A stretch of 47,378 nucleotides of DNA from Candidatus Rokuibacteriota bacterium (GTDB taxonomy: Bacteria; Methylomirabilota; Methylomirabilia; Rokubacteriales; CSP1-6), in contig QHSL01000096.1 in the NCBI GenBank assembly GCA_003220435.1, positions 1 through 47,378 of the forward strand. Reading direction: 5' to 3'. Positions 32,524 through 41,654 of this stretch are shown here, one piece after another. The position numbers were made by a program, and so were the translations under genes. Under the pieces are notes generated by a model. The model was not told where the DNA came from, searched no databases, and saw only the letters and a program-made list of their open reading frames with translations. How positions within the stretch are numbered: the first letter of the stretch is position 1; every line of letters starts with the position of its first letter.

Positions 32524-34680
32524 TCAGTGCGCGAGCGGATCGGGGCGCAGCTGGAAGTGCACCACGATCGGCTTCTTCCCCTTGCCGCCCTCCATGAGCC
32601 ACGGCGCCCGGTCGCCACTGGTCGTCCAGAGCCCCCGGCCCTTCCAGCCGGCGGCGGGGTCGTCGATGCGCCCGTCGAACCCCTTGGCGTAGAAGCCCAG
32701 CGGGTACGGCACCCGCAGCACGATCATCTTGCCGTCCTTGAGCGCGATCAGGCCGTCGTTGAGGTTGCCGGTCGACATCGGCACGTCCGCGCCGAGCCCG
32801 AACGTGTTGTGCTGATCGACCCACGTGTAGTAGCTCGACTCGGCGCTGTTCTCGCCGATGCCCTGGAAGCCGGGGCCGGGATACTGATAGAACGCCCAGC
32901 CCTCCGGACAGTGATCGCCGGTGGCCTTCGGTCCGTTGAGCGGGCCCTTGCACTTGCGCCGGTCGAAACTTCCGATGTGGCCGCTTCCCATCGACGCCCA
33001 CACGACGCCCTGCTTGTCGATGTCGGCGCCGCGAATGCCGAAGTAGGGCTTCGGCACGTTGTAGATCTCCGCGAGCGTCGTGGCCGGCGGGTTGGACCCC
33101 GGAACCAGCCGCACGACCGCGGCGGTGCCGCCGAAGACGCCGACGGAGCCCCAGATCGAGCCGTCGACGGGGCTCGGCATCACGGCGTAGAAGTTGCCGG
33201 CGATGCGCTTGTCCTTGGTCGGATCGACGGGTTGATCGGGCTCCACGTAGTCGTCGCGCTTGCCGTTGCCGTTGGTGTCGAGGACGAGCGCGGTCCACCC
33301 CTGCGACTTGGCCGCGTCGCCCGTCTCGTCGAACATCCGGGTGTTGACCCAGCCGACCACCGGACCACCGCCGCTGGTCCACACCGTCTCGTTGGCGTCG
33401 TAGCCGAACTGCAGGTGGTGCGTCTGGAAGCACGTGTCGACGAACGTGTACTTCATGGTCTTCGGGTCGAGGAACGTGAGCGCGCGGTTCGTCCGCTCCA
33501 GCGGGAACAGCTTGGCGGAGGGATGGTCCGAGCCCGGCTGGCAGAAGCTCGGGTTCTTCGGGCCGCGCACGGTCGCCGCGAACCACACCCGTCCCTTCCG
33601 GTCGAACATCCCGTTGTGGTTGTTAGCCTTGGTGTCCCAGAGCTTCTCCTCGCCCCAGTACGCCGACGGCGCCATCGGCCGCTCGAGCGCGGCGTGCCCG
33701 GGGCCGAGCGCTTCAGGCGTGTCGGCGTCGCGCACGGGCGCCCTGAAGGTCGTGACGGTGTGCGTCCGGGGATCCAGGATCGGGTACTCGTCGGTCGCGT
33801 ACTCGGGCGAGCCATACAGTTTGCCGTAGGCGTTCACCGTCGGGTAGCGCCGGTCCGAGGCGATCAGGTCGTGCAGGTATTTCTTCGGATCGCCCCACTC
33901 CCACGTCGTGACGACGATGTTGCGCTCGACACCCTGCGGCCGCGGCGGCTTGCTGTGCGGCAGCTCGCCCTTGGCGACGCGATCGGTCCAGTCGCCGAAG
34001 TACTTGAACGGCACGCCCCCGAGCACCTGCGTGAGCGGGTTCAGCATGAACGTGGCGGCCTGCCCCGACTGCACGCGACGGATCCACGCCCTTTCCCCGG
34101 TTTCGAATTGCCCGAGCGAGGCCGGGATCGTCCGCGTCGAGAGCTGGCCCAGCTGGTGGCAGCCGACGCACGAGCGGTTCTTCACGACGACGAGCCAGTC
34201 GCTCTGCGAGATGTTCGCGGGAATGTTGCTCTTGCCGCCGAACTGCTCGGCGTCAGGGATCTTCATCATCGAGTACCAGTAGATCGCCGGGTAGTACTGC
34301 GCCGCGGCGGCCGCGTTCGGCGCCGGCACCGCGCGCAGGTTCAGCGGCTTGCCGGGCTCGCCGTCGACCTTCGGCGAATCGATCAGGCCGTACCCGCGCA
34401 CCCACACCTTGTAGGTGGCCTTCGGCAGGTCGGGGACCACGTAGCGCCCCTGGTCGTCGGTGACCACGATCCGCGCGAACCGGGTGGGAAGCTCGGTCGT
34501 CTCCGCGATCACCCACACGCCGGCTTCGGGCCCGCTCGGGCCCGTCACCACGCCGCCGATGTCGTCGGCGTCGATGCTCACTGTGGGCTGGGCGTCGAGG
34601 TTCATCACTGAACCGGCGCTGAGCACGGCGATCGCGATCGTCGCCAGGCCAAACCAGAGCGCCCCCTTCGTTCTCGTCAT
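32524..34680 (-). CDS. Exported haem-binding protein with CarboxypepD-reg domain and propeller-like repeats
   Basis: The 718-residue protein starts at ATG 34680 behind AAAGGAG. The signal segment covers residues 1-31 (ending NLDAQ). A carboxypeptidase-regulatory-like domain follows (IGGVVTGPSGPEAGVWVIAE, TDDQGRYVVPDLPKATYKVW). CVGCH near 169 is one c-type haem site. The remainder has repeated beta-strand segments with DRKGRVWFAATV, LTFLDPKTMKYTFVDTC and RGADIDKQGVVWASMGSG, plus a Ca-site-like DTNGNGKRDD. It should act in the periplasm. It is related in layout to the 569-residue protein at 17759 but longer. Substrate and redox partner are unknown. Confidence 0.85.
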   Translation of the reverse strand: MTRTKGALWFGLATIAIAVLSAGSVMNLDAQPTVSIDADDIGGVVTGPSGPEAGVWVIAETTELPTRFARIVVTDDQGRYVVPDLPKATYKVWVRGYGLIDSPKVDGEPGKPLNLRAVPAPNAAAAAQYYPAIYWYSMMKIPDAEQFGGKSNIPANISQSDWLVVVKNRSCVGCHQLGQLSTRTIPASLGQFETGERAWIRRVQSGQAATFMLNPLTQVLGGVPFKYFGDWTDRVAKGELPHSKPPRPQGVERNIVVTTWEWGDPKKYLHDLIASDRRYPTVNAYGKLYGSPEYATDEYPILDPRTHTVTTFRAPVRDADTPEALGPGHAALERPMAPSAYWGEEKLWDTKANNHNGMFDRKGRVWFAATVRGPKNPSFCQPGSDHPSAKLFPLERTNRALTFLDPKTMKYTFVDTCFQTHHLQFGYDANETVWTSGGGPVVGWVNTRMFDETGDAAKSQGWTALVLDTNGNGKRDDYVEPDQPVDPTKDKRIAGNFYAVMPSPVDGSIWGSVGVFGGTAAVVRLVPGSNPPATTLAEIYNVPKPYFGIRGADIDKQGVVWASMGSGHIGSFDRRKCKGPLNGPKATGDHCPEGWAFYQYPGPGFQGIGENSAESSYYTWVDQHNTFGLGADVPMSTGNLNDGLIALKDGKMIVLRVPYPLGFYAKGFDGRIDDPAAGWKGRGLWTTSGDRAPWLMEGGKGKKPIVVHFQLRPDPLAH

Positions 34681-34728
34681 GGCACGACTCCTTTCAGTTG
34701 CGCGACCATCCCCAGCGCTGGCGACCGG

Positions 34729-34734
34729 ATCATA
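34729..34734 (-). promoter_or_regulatory. -10 box for the haem-propeller operon
   Basis: On the minus strand TATGAT (34734-34729) within GGTATGATC lies 49 nt upstream of the ATG at 34680. It is the same string as in front of hyuA. No good -35 box is seen. Confidence 0.4.
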
Positions 34735-34764
34735 CCGCGAAGCCACCATCTACGACGGGCGACG

Positions 34765-34793
34765 TTGAGCCCCGGTCCCGGTTGCCGTATGGT
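34765..34793 (+). promoter_or_regulatory. Candidate promoter for the FAD oxidase, leaderless
   Basis: TTGAGC (34765-34770), exact 17-nt spacer, TATGGT (34788-34793). The ATG at 34802 is 8 nt after the -10 box, so the transcript would begin at or next to the start codon. Confidence 0.6.
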
Positions 34794-34801
34794 GGCGAGA
34801 G

Positions 34802-35959
34802 ATGACGCACACCGCCGAGGTCGTGATCGTCGGCGCCGGGATCATGGGCGTGAGCACCGCCTATCATCTGGCGCGGCTGGGCGTGCAGCGGGTGATCGTG
34901 CTCGAGCGCGACACCGTCTGCTCCGGCTCGACCGCGCTCGCCAGCGGCGGCATCCGTCACCAGTACGCCAATCGCCTGGGCATCGAGCTGACGACCCACA
35001 GCATCGTCACCTACGAGCGCTTCCGCGACGAGTTCGGCGTCGATCCGAACTTCCGGCAGCACGGATACCTGATCCTGATCGCGACGGAGGACGAGCTGGC
35101 GACCGCGCGGCGCAGCGTGGCGCTCCAGCGGAGCCTGGGCGTCGACGTCGAGCTGCTCGACGCGGCGGCGACCCGGGCGCTGTGCCCGTACCTCAACACC
35201 GACGACCTGCTCGGCGCCACCTACACCCCGCGCGATGGCTACGCCGACCCGTACCTCTGCGCGACCGCGATCGCCGCCCGCGCGCGCGACCTCGGCGTGA
35301 TGATCAAGCAGCAGCACGAGGTCCACGGGTTCCTGCGCGATGGCGACCGCCTGCGCGGTGTCACCACCGCGGCGGGCGCGTTCGAGGCTCCGGCCGTCGT
35401 CATCGCGACGGGCGCCTGGTCGGGGGTGGTGGGCAAGCTGGCCGGCGTCGACATCCCCGTTCGCCCGCACCGGCGCCACAAGTTCATGACCGCTCCGTTT
35501 CCGGCGGAGCGGATCCCGGCGGCCACCCCGTTCGTCATCGATCCGCACCGGAACTTCTCCCTACGCCGCGAGGGGCCGGGGCTCCTGCTCGGCCACGGGC
35601 GCCGCGACGAGCCGGATGGGTTCAGCACCGAGATCGACCGGAGCCTCGAATCGCGCGTGGTCGAGCGCGCGATCCACCGCGCGCCGGTGCTGGCGGACGC
35701 CGCGCTCATGCGCGCGTGGGCGGGGCTCTACGAGATGACGCCGGACCAGACGGGAATCGTCAGCGCCGTCCCGGGCACCGAGGGGCTGCACGTCATCGCC
35801 GGCTTCAGCGGCCACGGCTTCATGCACGGCCCGATCGCCGGTCAGCTCATGGCCGAGATGCTCGTGCACGGCCGCGCCGTCACCATGGACGCGGCCGCGC
35901 TCGACCTCGCGCGGTTCGCGCGCGGCGAGGCGCACGTCGAGCCGCTGACGTTTGTCTGA
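34802..35959 (+). CDS. FAD-dependent amine/amino-acid oxidoreductase (DAO family)
   Basis: The 385-residue protein starts at ATG 34802. It has the FAD motif VIVGAGIMGVSTAYHL (residues 6-21), followed by SGSTALASGGIRHQYANRLG. The C-terminal FAD-contact segment is GLHVIAGFSGHGFMHGPIAG. The architecture is that of glycine oxidase, the sarcosine oxidase beta subunit and D-amino-acid dehydrogenase. It would oxidise a secondary amine or amino acid. No sarcosine oxidase subunits accompany it. It is divergent from the haem-propeller operon and converges on the TrpX-like gene. Confidence 0.9.
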   Translation: MTHTAEVVIVGAGIMGVSTAYHLARLGVQRVIVLERDTVCSGSTALASGGIRHQYANRLGIELTTHSIVTYERFRDEFGVDPNFRQHGYLILIATEDELATARRSVALQRSLGVDVELLDAAATRALCPYLNTDDLLGATYTPRDGYADPYLCATAIAARARDLGVMIKQQHEVHGFLRDGDRLRGVTTAAGAFEAPAVVIATGAWSGVVGKLAGVDIPVRPHRRHKFMTAPFPAERIPAATPFVIDPHRNFSLRREGPGLLLGHGRRDEPDGFSTEIDRSLESRVVERAIHRAPVLADAALMRAWAGLYEMTPDQTGIVSAVPGTEGLHVIAGFSGHGFMHGPIAGQLMAEMLVHGRAVTMDAAALDLARFARGEAHVEPLTFV

Positions 35960-35987
35960 GCGCGCCCGCGTCAACGCACGACGTTCG

Positions 35988-37037
35988 TCACTCGATCACC
36001 GTGCTGGCTCGGAGCAAGACCTTCGGCGGGATCGTCAGCCGCAGTGTCTTGGCGGTTCGAAGGTTGACGACCGTCTCGAACTTCCCCGCCTGCTCCATCG
36101 GCATCTCCGACGGCCTGGCCCCCCTGAAGATGCGGTCCACGAATCCCGCGGCGCGCCGCCAGACGTCCGGGAAGTCGACGCCGAACGCGAGGAGGCCGCC
36201 CGAGTCCGCGTATTCACGAAAGCCGATGCTCGGGAGCCGATGTCGCTCCGCCAGCCCCGCCAGCCGCGCCGCTTGCGCGACGAAGAGCGGGTCTTCGTAC
36301 ACCGTGACGGCTTCGGCGCGCGCCTTCACGATCTGCGCAAACGCCCCATCGAAGTCGTCCGGACTGCGGGCGAGCACCTGCACGGTGTCGACGCCGACCG
36401 ATCGCGCCGTCTGGGCCATCGCGTCGAAGGTCACGACGTTCGACGGGTTCGTGCCATTCATCAGGACGGCGACGCGCTTGACGCCCGGCAGCGCCTCTTT
36501 GAGCATCTCGATGCGCTTGGCATTGAGCTCGGGGAAGAAGAATGTGGAGCCGGTGAGGTTCCCGCCCGGCCGGGCCAGACTCTGCACGAGACCGGTCGCG
36601 ACGGCGTCGCCGGTCAACGTGACCACGATGGGGATGGTCGTCGTCGCCGCCTTCGCCGCCCGAGCGCCGGGCGTGCCGTGCGTGAGGATGAGATCGACGT
36701 TCAGGCGCACGAGCTCGACCGCAAGAGCGGGAAGGCGTCCATAGTCACTCTCGGCCCAGCGATACTCGATGGTGACGTTCTTGCCTTCGAAGTAGCCGTG
36801 TTCCCGGAGCCCCTCGCGGAACGCATCCATGAACGCTCCGTGCGACGTGCGCGAGGTCGTTCCCAGGAAGCCGATCCGCCAGACCTTGCCCGTCTTCGGC
36901 TCCTGCGCCCTGGCCGCGAGCGGCGGCGCGACGATACCGAGGACGACCATGCCGACGAATGCCCGTCGGGCGATCACCGGACGACTCGCGAGGACGCGGC
37001 GGCGCGAGATCGCGCGCTCGAGACGCGCAGGGTTCAC
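35988..37037 (-). CDS. ABC transporter substrate-binding protein, TrpX/ABC_sub_bind family
   Basis: The 349-residue protein starts at GTG 37037, chosen for the GAGGGG site just upstream. A long N-terminus with several Arg pairs leads to a hydrophobic export segment (MVVLGIVAPPLAARAQ). The mature part shows the family marks KVWRIGFLGTTSRTSH, FREGLREHGYFEGKNVTIEY, DLILTHGTPGARAAKAAT and RPGGNLTGSTFFFPEL. These are periplasmic binding proteins of uncertain ligands, very abundant in some soil bacteria and often lacking neighbouring permeases, as here. It stands alone between the FAD oxidase and the WD40 gene. Confidence 0.88.
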   Translation of the reverse strand: MNPARLERAISRRRVLASRPVIARRAFVGMVVLGIVAPPLAARAQEPKTGKVWRIGFLGTTSRTSHGAFMDAFREGLREHGYFEGKNVTIEYRWAESDYGRLPALAVELVRLNVDLILTHGTPGARAAKAATTTIPIVVTLTGDAVATGLVQSLARPGGNLTGSTFFFPELNAKRIEMLKEALPGVKRVAVLMNGTNPSNVVTFDAMAQTARSVGVDTVQVLARSPDDFDGAFAQIVKARAEAVTVYEDPLFVAQAARLAGLAERHRLPSIGFREYADSGGLLAFGVDFPDVWRRAAGFVDRIFRGARPSEMPMEQAGKFETVVNLRTAKTLRLTIPPKVLLRASTVIE

Positions 37038-37111
37038 GATGGCCCCTCGGCGGCCAGTATAAGGCGAATCTGCCGGCGCTCCGCCAGCGCGGGCGAGCGC
37101 CGATCGTCGCG

Positions 37112-37117
37112 TAAAAT
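37112..37117 (+). promoter_or_regulatory. -10 box of a probable leaderless promoter
   Basis: TAAAAT at 37112-37117, one mismatch from consensus, ends 6 nt before the ATG at 37124. There is no room for a ribosome site. No clear -35 box is seen. Confidence 0.45.
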
Positions 37118-37123
37118 CCTGGC

Positions 37124-38208
37124 ATGTGCGGGCGGACGTCGGTCGTGACCTGGCTCCTGCCCCTCGTCGTCGCGGTCGCCGCGCTCGCGATCGGCTGCAG
37201 CCGGGACGCGCCGCCGGCGCCCGTCGCGGTCGCCAAGGTCGCCGACATCGTCGACGTGAACACCTCGGGCGGCTTCGTGGACTCGGTGGCGCTGGCGCCG
37301 GATGGCAGCCTCGTGGCGACCGGCCAGCGGAACGGACCGATTCGACTCTGGGCCGCGGCGGATCCCAAACAGCCGATCGCCCTCGACGGACAGCGCCAGG
37401 CCATCGTCGACCTCGCGTTCTCGCCCAACGGCAGCCTGCTCGCCTCACTCGGGCGCGGCAAGGAAAGCGCCCTGCGTCTCTGGCAGCCGGGCGATCGCGT
37501 CGGCGCCCGAACGTGGGTGGAGGCCGCCGCAGTCCCCGTGGGCCGCTGCCTCGCGCTGCGCTTCGACGGCTCGGGCGCGCTCCTCGCGGTCATGTGCGAG
37601 CGCGAGGTCCTGCTGGTCGACGTCGCGACGCGGCGGGAGTCGTCACGTCTGTCGAATCCCCACAAGGAGGAGCTGACCGCCTTCGACCTGGTCCCGGACG
37701 GCACGAAGCTCTTGACCGCCGGCCACGAGGGCGACGTGACCGTCTGGGACGCGCTGGCCGCGACGCCGATCCGCACCTTCTCGGTCGGTCGATCGCGCCG
37801 CCCTGGTCGGCCGCCTCCCGGCCTGCCGGCGCCCGAGGTGTGGGCGGTCGTGGTCGCGCTGTCGCCCGATGGCTCGCGTGCCGCCGTCGTCACCATCGAG
37901 GGGACGGTCTACGTGTGGAACACCGCGACGGGAGCCGAGGTGCTCGTCGACGTCGATGCCGAGGCCGGCGGCCCGCCGGCCGGCTCGCTGAGGTTCGCCA
38001 GGGACGGTCGACTCCTCGCGCCGACTGGTGCCGGTACGGTCTGCGACTCTTCGACGTGTCGCGCAAGACGTCGCGAAAGGTCACGATGGGGGGAAAGGCG
38101 TACCATACGGTTGCCGTCACGAACGACGCCACGGCGTTCGCGGCGGTTACGTCGGTGCTGACGGGCAGCACGTTGACCTACGACGTCGAGATCTGGAAGA
38201 TCGAGTGA
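37124..38208 (+). pseudogene. WD40-repeat lipoprotein with C-terminal frameshift
   Basis: ATG 37124 begins a lipoprotein signal (LVVAVAALAIGC, Cys near 25). Propeller repeats follow: VDSVALAPDGSLVATGQ, VDLAFSPNGSLLASLG, LTAFDLVPDGTKLLTAGHEG with DVTVWDAL, and VVALSPDGSRAAVVTIEG. The frame turns to Arg-rich junk near 38030 and stops at 38161. The neighbouring frame there reads YGLRLFDVSRKTSRKVTMG and DVEIWKIE, ending at TGA 38206-38208, which is a normal last repeat. One base appears lost or two gained around 38020-38040. It would otherwise be an exported beta-propeller of about 360 residues with a scaffold-type role. It is followed 7 nt later by the LLM gene. Confidence 0.7.
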
Positions 38209-38215
38209 GGGCGAT

Positions 38216-39097
38216 ATGAAGATCCGCATCGGAGTTGGAGCCGGCGCCACGACCTCGACGCCCGACACGCTGACCGAGCTCGTCACCGGGCTCGATCAGC
38301 TGGGCTTCGACTCGCTGTGGGTCTCCGAGGTGCTGACCGGGCCCCTGCTCGATCCGGTCGTGAGCCTGGCCTGGGCGGCCTCGCGCAGCTCGCGCCTGAA
38401 GCTCGGAACCACGATGCTCTTGCCCGGACGCCACGTCCTCAGGCTCGCCAAGCAGCTCGCGAGCCTCGACGTGCTGTGCCAGGGCCGGCTGCTGGTGACA
38501 CTGGTCCCGGGGCTCACGTACGCACCCGAGCGCGACGCGATCGGCGTCGAGCCCAAGCAGCGCGGCGCGTTCATCGACGAGGCCCTTCCGCTGCTGCGGC
38601 GGCTCTGGGCGGGCGAGACGGTCACCCACGAGGGGGTGACCGGCAGCTTCCGCGACGTCAAGCTCTCGCCGCGTCCGGTGCAGCAGCCGCTCGAGGTGTG
38701 GCTCGGCGGCATGGTCCCCGCGGCGCTCGAGCGCTGCGGGCGGTTGTCCGACGGTTGGCTACCCTCGCAGTGCACGCCCGAGGAGGCGGCGGCGGGGCGC
38801 GCCGTCATCGAAGACGCGGCGGCGCGGGCGGGCCGCTCGATCAGCAGCGAACACTTCGGCGTGAGCATCGGCTACGCGACGGCGCCGATCGATCCGGCCA
38901 CCGCGCGCGTGATGGCCGCCCGGCGTCCTCGCTCGCTCGAGCTGACACCGGTGGGGCTGCCGGCGCTGCGCGCGTGGATCGAGCGCTTCCTGGCCGTCGG
39001 CTTCTCGAAGTTCGTGGTGCGCCCGGTCGTCGCGCCACCGTCGTGGCGCGAGGAGCTCGAGGCGCTGTCGGCCGCCGTGGGAAATTTACAGACCTGA
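38216..39097 (+). CDS. LLM-class F420-dependent oxidoreductase
   Basis: The 293-residue protein starts at ATG 38216. It has luciferase-like marks: LVTGLDQLGFDSLWVSEVL, SSRLKLGTTMLLPGRH, LDVLCQGRLLVTLVPG and VWLGGMVPAALERCGRLSDG with GWLPS. It is probably an F420- or flavin-linked oxidoreductase in the cytoplasm; the substrate is unknown. It lies 7 nt past the frameshifted WD40 gene and its stop abuts the stop of the convergent SGNH gene. It is distinct in sequence from the LLM protein at 9176. Confidence 0.9.
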   Translation: MKIRIGVGAGATTSTPDTLTELVTGLDQLGFDSLWVSEVLTGPLLDPVVSLAWAASRSSRLKLGTTMLLPGRHVLRLAKQLASLDVLCQGRLLVTLVPGLTYAPERDAIGVEPKQRGAFIDEALPLLRRLWAGETVTHEGVTGSFRDVKLSPRPVQQPLEVWLGGMVPAALERCGRLSDGWLPSQCTPEEAAAGRAVIEDAAARAGRSISSEHFGVSIGYATAPIDPATARVMAARRPRSLELTPVGLPALRAWIERFLAVGFSKFVVRPVVAPPSWREELEALSAAVGNLQT

Positions 39098-40720
39098 TCA
39101 GCCGCCCAGAAACTCCTTGATGAGCGCCCGCGAGATCAGCTCCCAGACGTTGGGCGGCAGCACGGGCTGGACCGCGGCCGAGGTGTCGTCCGGGTCCTTG
39201 AACAGAAACAGCAGCTCGGTAATCCCGTCGGCGGAATAGCTCGGCCCGGGCGCAAACCCATCGCCGTCGCGGTCGATGTACGGATCGGTCGCGAGGATCG
39301 CGGCCAGATCGTACGGCGGCGCGTTCAGCCCGAGGGCGGCGTTCAGCTTCCCGAGGACGAAGTTCGCGATCAAGGCCTGGGCGGTGTAGTTCGGGTGCAC
39401 GCCGTCGAAGCCGAAGCTGCTGCCGCGAATCCACTTGCGGCTCAGGACGGTGTCGCCGATCACGATAGGGGTCTCGCCGGTGAGCCCGGCGTTGAGGTAA
39501 TCCGCGATCTCGACGACGTGGGCGTTCGGCCCGTAGGCGGTGGCCGCGCTCCGGATCGCGCCGTTGAAGGCGTCGATGCGGGCACGGATGTAGGCCTGCT
39601 CACTCTCGGAGAGCACCATGCCGTCCTGCTGCTGGCCGTTCGCCTCGAGAACCCCGTTCACGTAGTCCACCGAGTACCCCGAATCGAGCAGCGCGTACAT
39701 GAAGCCGAACGTGAGCAGCGAGATCCGATCCCCCCGGGTCGGATCCGTGATGGGCTCGCCGGGCGGCGCCACCCGCTTGAAGCTCGCAGGCACCGTGTAG
39801 TCGGGGTTCAGCTTCCGGAAGTAAAACTCGAGATCCTCCGAGTCCATCAGGTAGCCGACCGAGCTGTAGTAGGGCAGGGTCAACAGGAACAGCTGCGCGG
39901 TCACCGCCGGGCTCACCTCGGACTTCAACCGCGCCAGCAGGTGGCCGTACTGCGCGGCGAAGTCCTCGACCAGGGTCAGGTTCCGGTCGATGGCCGCTTG
40001 CGTGTACGGCTCGAAGGAGAGCTCACCAGCCGCCTCGCCCTTGGCGAGCAGCGCGCGCGCCAGCGGCGTGAGCTCGGCGGCCACCTGCTCGAACGGGATG
40101 GGCAGGAACGAGGGATTCGAGCCGCCCTCGCCGAGCGCGGCGGTGCTGGAGTCGTTGTTGCCCACCCAGAAGACGACCACGGGCCGGCTCGTGCCGCCGT
40201 ACTGGTTCATGAGCCAGACCGCCGAGTCGATCATCGAGGCCTTCTTCTTGAGCTTCACGTTGATCGGATAGAAGACCTTGTCGTACTTGTCCTCGAAGAG
40301 GGGCGGCAGCAGCACGTCGGCCAGGTACGCGTCGGTGACGTACGAGGTCTCGGCGCCGGCGCGCCGGTAGTACTGGATCCCCTCCACCGAGAAGGAATCG
40401 GCGCCGTCGACTCCGACGTTGGTCGGGATCTCGAACGGACGAATCCGGTTCTCCTGGTTGTCGAAGAGGGGCTGGGAGAACGTGAGCGTCGAGACCCCGG
40501 CGAGCGCGTCGGCGATTTTCTGGAGATAGGCGTGGAGCGTGTTGGTCGCGTTGTTCGTCGCGTTCATCGTTCCGTGCGTCAGGCTGTCGCCGATGCCGAT
40601 CAGAAGGAGCTTCGGCTTTCCGGAATTCGTCGCCGGCCGCTCGGCCGCGAAGGCCGACGACGAAGCGAGCAGCATCGACAGGACGAGCGCGATCCACGAG
40701 TGACCGGGGCGGTGGGTCAT
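39098..40720 (-). CDS. Exported SGNH/GDSL-type hydrolase
   Basis: The 540-residue protein starts at ATG 40720 behind GGAGAG; an ATG at 40732 is possible. The signal peptide covers residues 1-25 (SSAFA/AE). GDSLTHG holds the nucleophile Ser46, WVGNND is the block III Asn, and FDGVHPNY holds the Asp-His pair. This is the full SGNH esterase set, although the protein is much longer than the usual 200-300 residues because of a large insert between blocks. Near the C-terminus DRDGDGF resembles a calcium loop. It probably acts on esters of lipids or polysaccharides outside the cytoplasm. Confidence 0.87.
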   Translation of the reverse strand: MTHRPGHSWIALVLSMLLASSSAFAAERPATNSGKPKLLLIGIGDSLTHGTMNATNNATNTLHAYLQKIADALAGVSTLTFSQPLFDNQENRIRPFEIPTNVGVDGADSFSVEGIQYYRRAGAETSYVTDAYLADVLLPPLFEDKYDKVFYPINVKLKKKASMIDSAVWLMNQYGGTSRPVVVFWVGNNDSSTAALGEGGSNPSFLPIPFEQVAAELTPLARALLAKGEAAGELSFEPYTQAAIDRNLTLVEDFAAQYGHLLARLKSEVSPAVTAQLFLLTLPYYSSVGYLMDSEDLEFYFRKLNPDYTVPASFKRVAPPGEPITDPTRGDRISLLTFGFMYALLDSGYSVDYVNGVLEANGQQQDGMVLSESEQAYIRARIDAFNGAIRSAATAYGPNAHVVEIADYLNAGLTGETPIVIGDTVLSRKWIRGSSFGFDGVHPNYTAQALIANFVLGKLNAALGLNAPPYDLAAILATDPYIDRDGDGFAPGPSYSADGITELLFLFKDPDDTSAAVQPVLPPNVWELISRALIKEFLGG

Positions 40721-40753
40721 GACGCTCTCCATAGCCTCGCGACCCGCGCCTTG

Positions 40754-41650
40754 TCAAGCACGCGCGGCGGCCGCACGCGCGGCGGCCAGCTTCTCGGCGC
40801 GCGCGCGAAGCGGCGGGGTGCCGAGCCGCTCCGACCAGGTCGCGAAGTCGTCGCGCGGCCCTCTCCATCGCAGCGCGTTCACGTCGGCGTCGATCGGGGC
40901 GTCCGTCCGGAGCACGGCGAGCACCCGGAACAGCAGCGCGAGCTTGCGTTGCCCGGCGAGGGTCTCCGCGAGCCGCGCCGCCCCGCGAAGGGCCACGGCC
41001 CACTCCGCGGCCCGCGCTGGAATGTCCTCGAGGTGCGGATAGCGCGCGAGCACCGTCGCCGCGGACCGGGCCCCCCAGCCCGGCAGCCCGGGGTAGCCGT
41101 CGGCGGTGTCGCCCACCAGCGCCAGCCAGTCGGGAATCGACGTGGGGGACACGCCGAACTTCGCGCGCACGCCCGACTCGTTGCGCAGCTCGCGCGTGCG
41201 CCGATCGAGCTGGACGACACGGTCGCCACGCACGCACTGCGTCAGGTCCTTGTCCGGGGTGCACAGGATGACCTGCTCGACGCGCGGATCGGCGGACGCC
41301 ATCGCCGCCGCCGCGGCCATGGCATCGTCGGCCTCGAACTCGACCATGGGCCAGACGACCACCCCGAGCGCGCTCAGCGCCTCCTCCAGCGGCTGGAACT
41401 GGCCGTAGAGCAGCGGGTCGATCCCCTCGCCCGTCTTGTAGCCAGGCCAGAGCGCGTTGCGGAACGACTCGATGACGTGGTCGGTCGCGACGCCTACGTG
41501 CGTGGCCCCGCCCTCGAGCATCCCCAGGACCGACGCGACGACGCCGCGCACCGCGCGCAGCTCCGCCGGCGCGCTCCGGTCGAAGGCCGCCGACGGCGAC
41601 ATGAAGTACCGGAACAGCTCGAACGTTCCGTCGATCAGATGGACGAGCAT
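40754..41650 (-). CDS. 5'-3' exonuclease / flap endonuclease (PolA N-domain-like)
   Basis: The 298-residue protein starts at ATG 41650. It shows the FEN-type metal sites: LIDGTFELFRYF with Asp7, EFEADDAMA, CTPDKDLTQ and GDTADGYPGLPGWGARSAA with the helix-hairpin-helix turn. It lacks polymerase parts, so it is a stand-alone nuclease that removes 5' flaps or RNA primers. The upstream side is A-rich and directly borders the four-unit hairpin-repeat array, with no clear ribosome site. It is followed by the SGNH gene 33 nt later. Confidence 0.9.
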   Translation of the reverse strand: MLVHLIDGTFELFRYFMSPSAAFDRSAPAELRAVRGVVASVLGMLEGGATHVGVATDHVIESFRNALWPGYKTGEGIDPLLYGQFQPLEEALSALGVVVWPMVEFEADDAMAAAAAMASADPRVEQVILCTPDKDLTQCVRGDRVVQLDRRTRELRNESGVRAKFGVSPTSIPDWLALVGDTADGYPGLPGWGARSAATVLARYPHLEDIPARAAEWAVALRGAARLAETLAGQRKLALLFRVLAVLRTDAPIDADVNALRWRGPRDDFATWSERLGTPPLRARAEKLAAARAAAARA

Positions 41651-41654
41651 ATTT

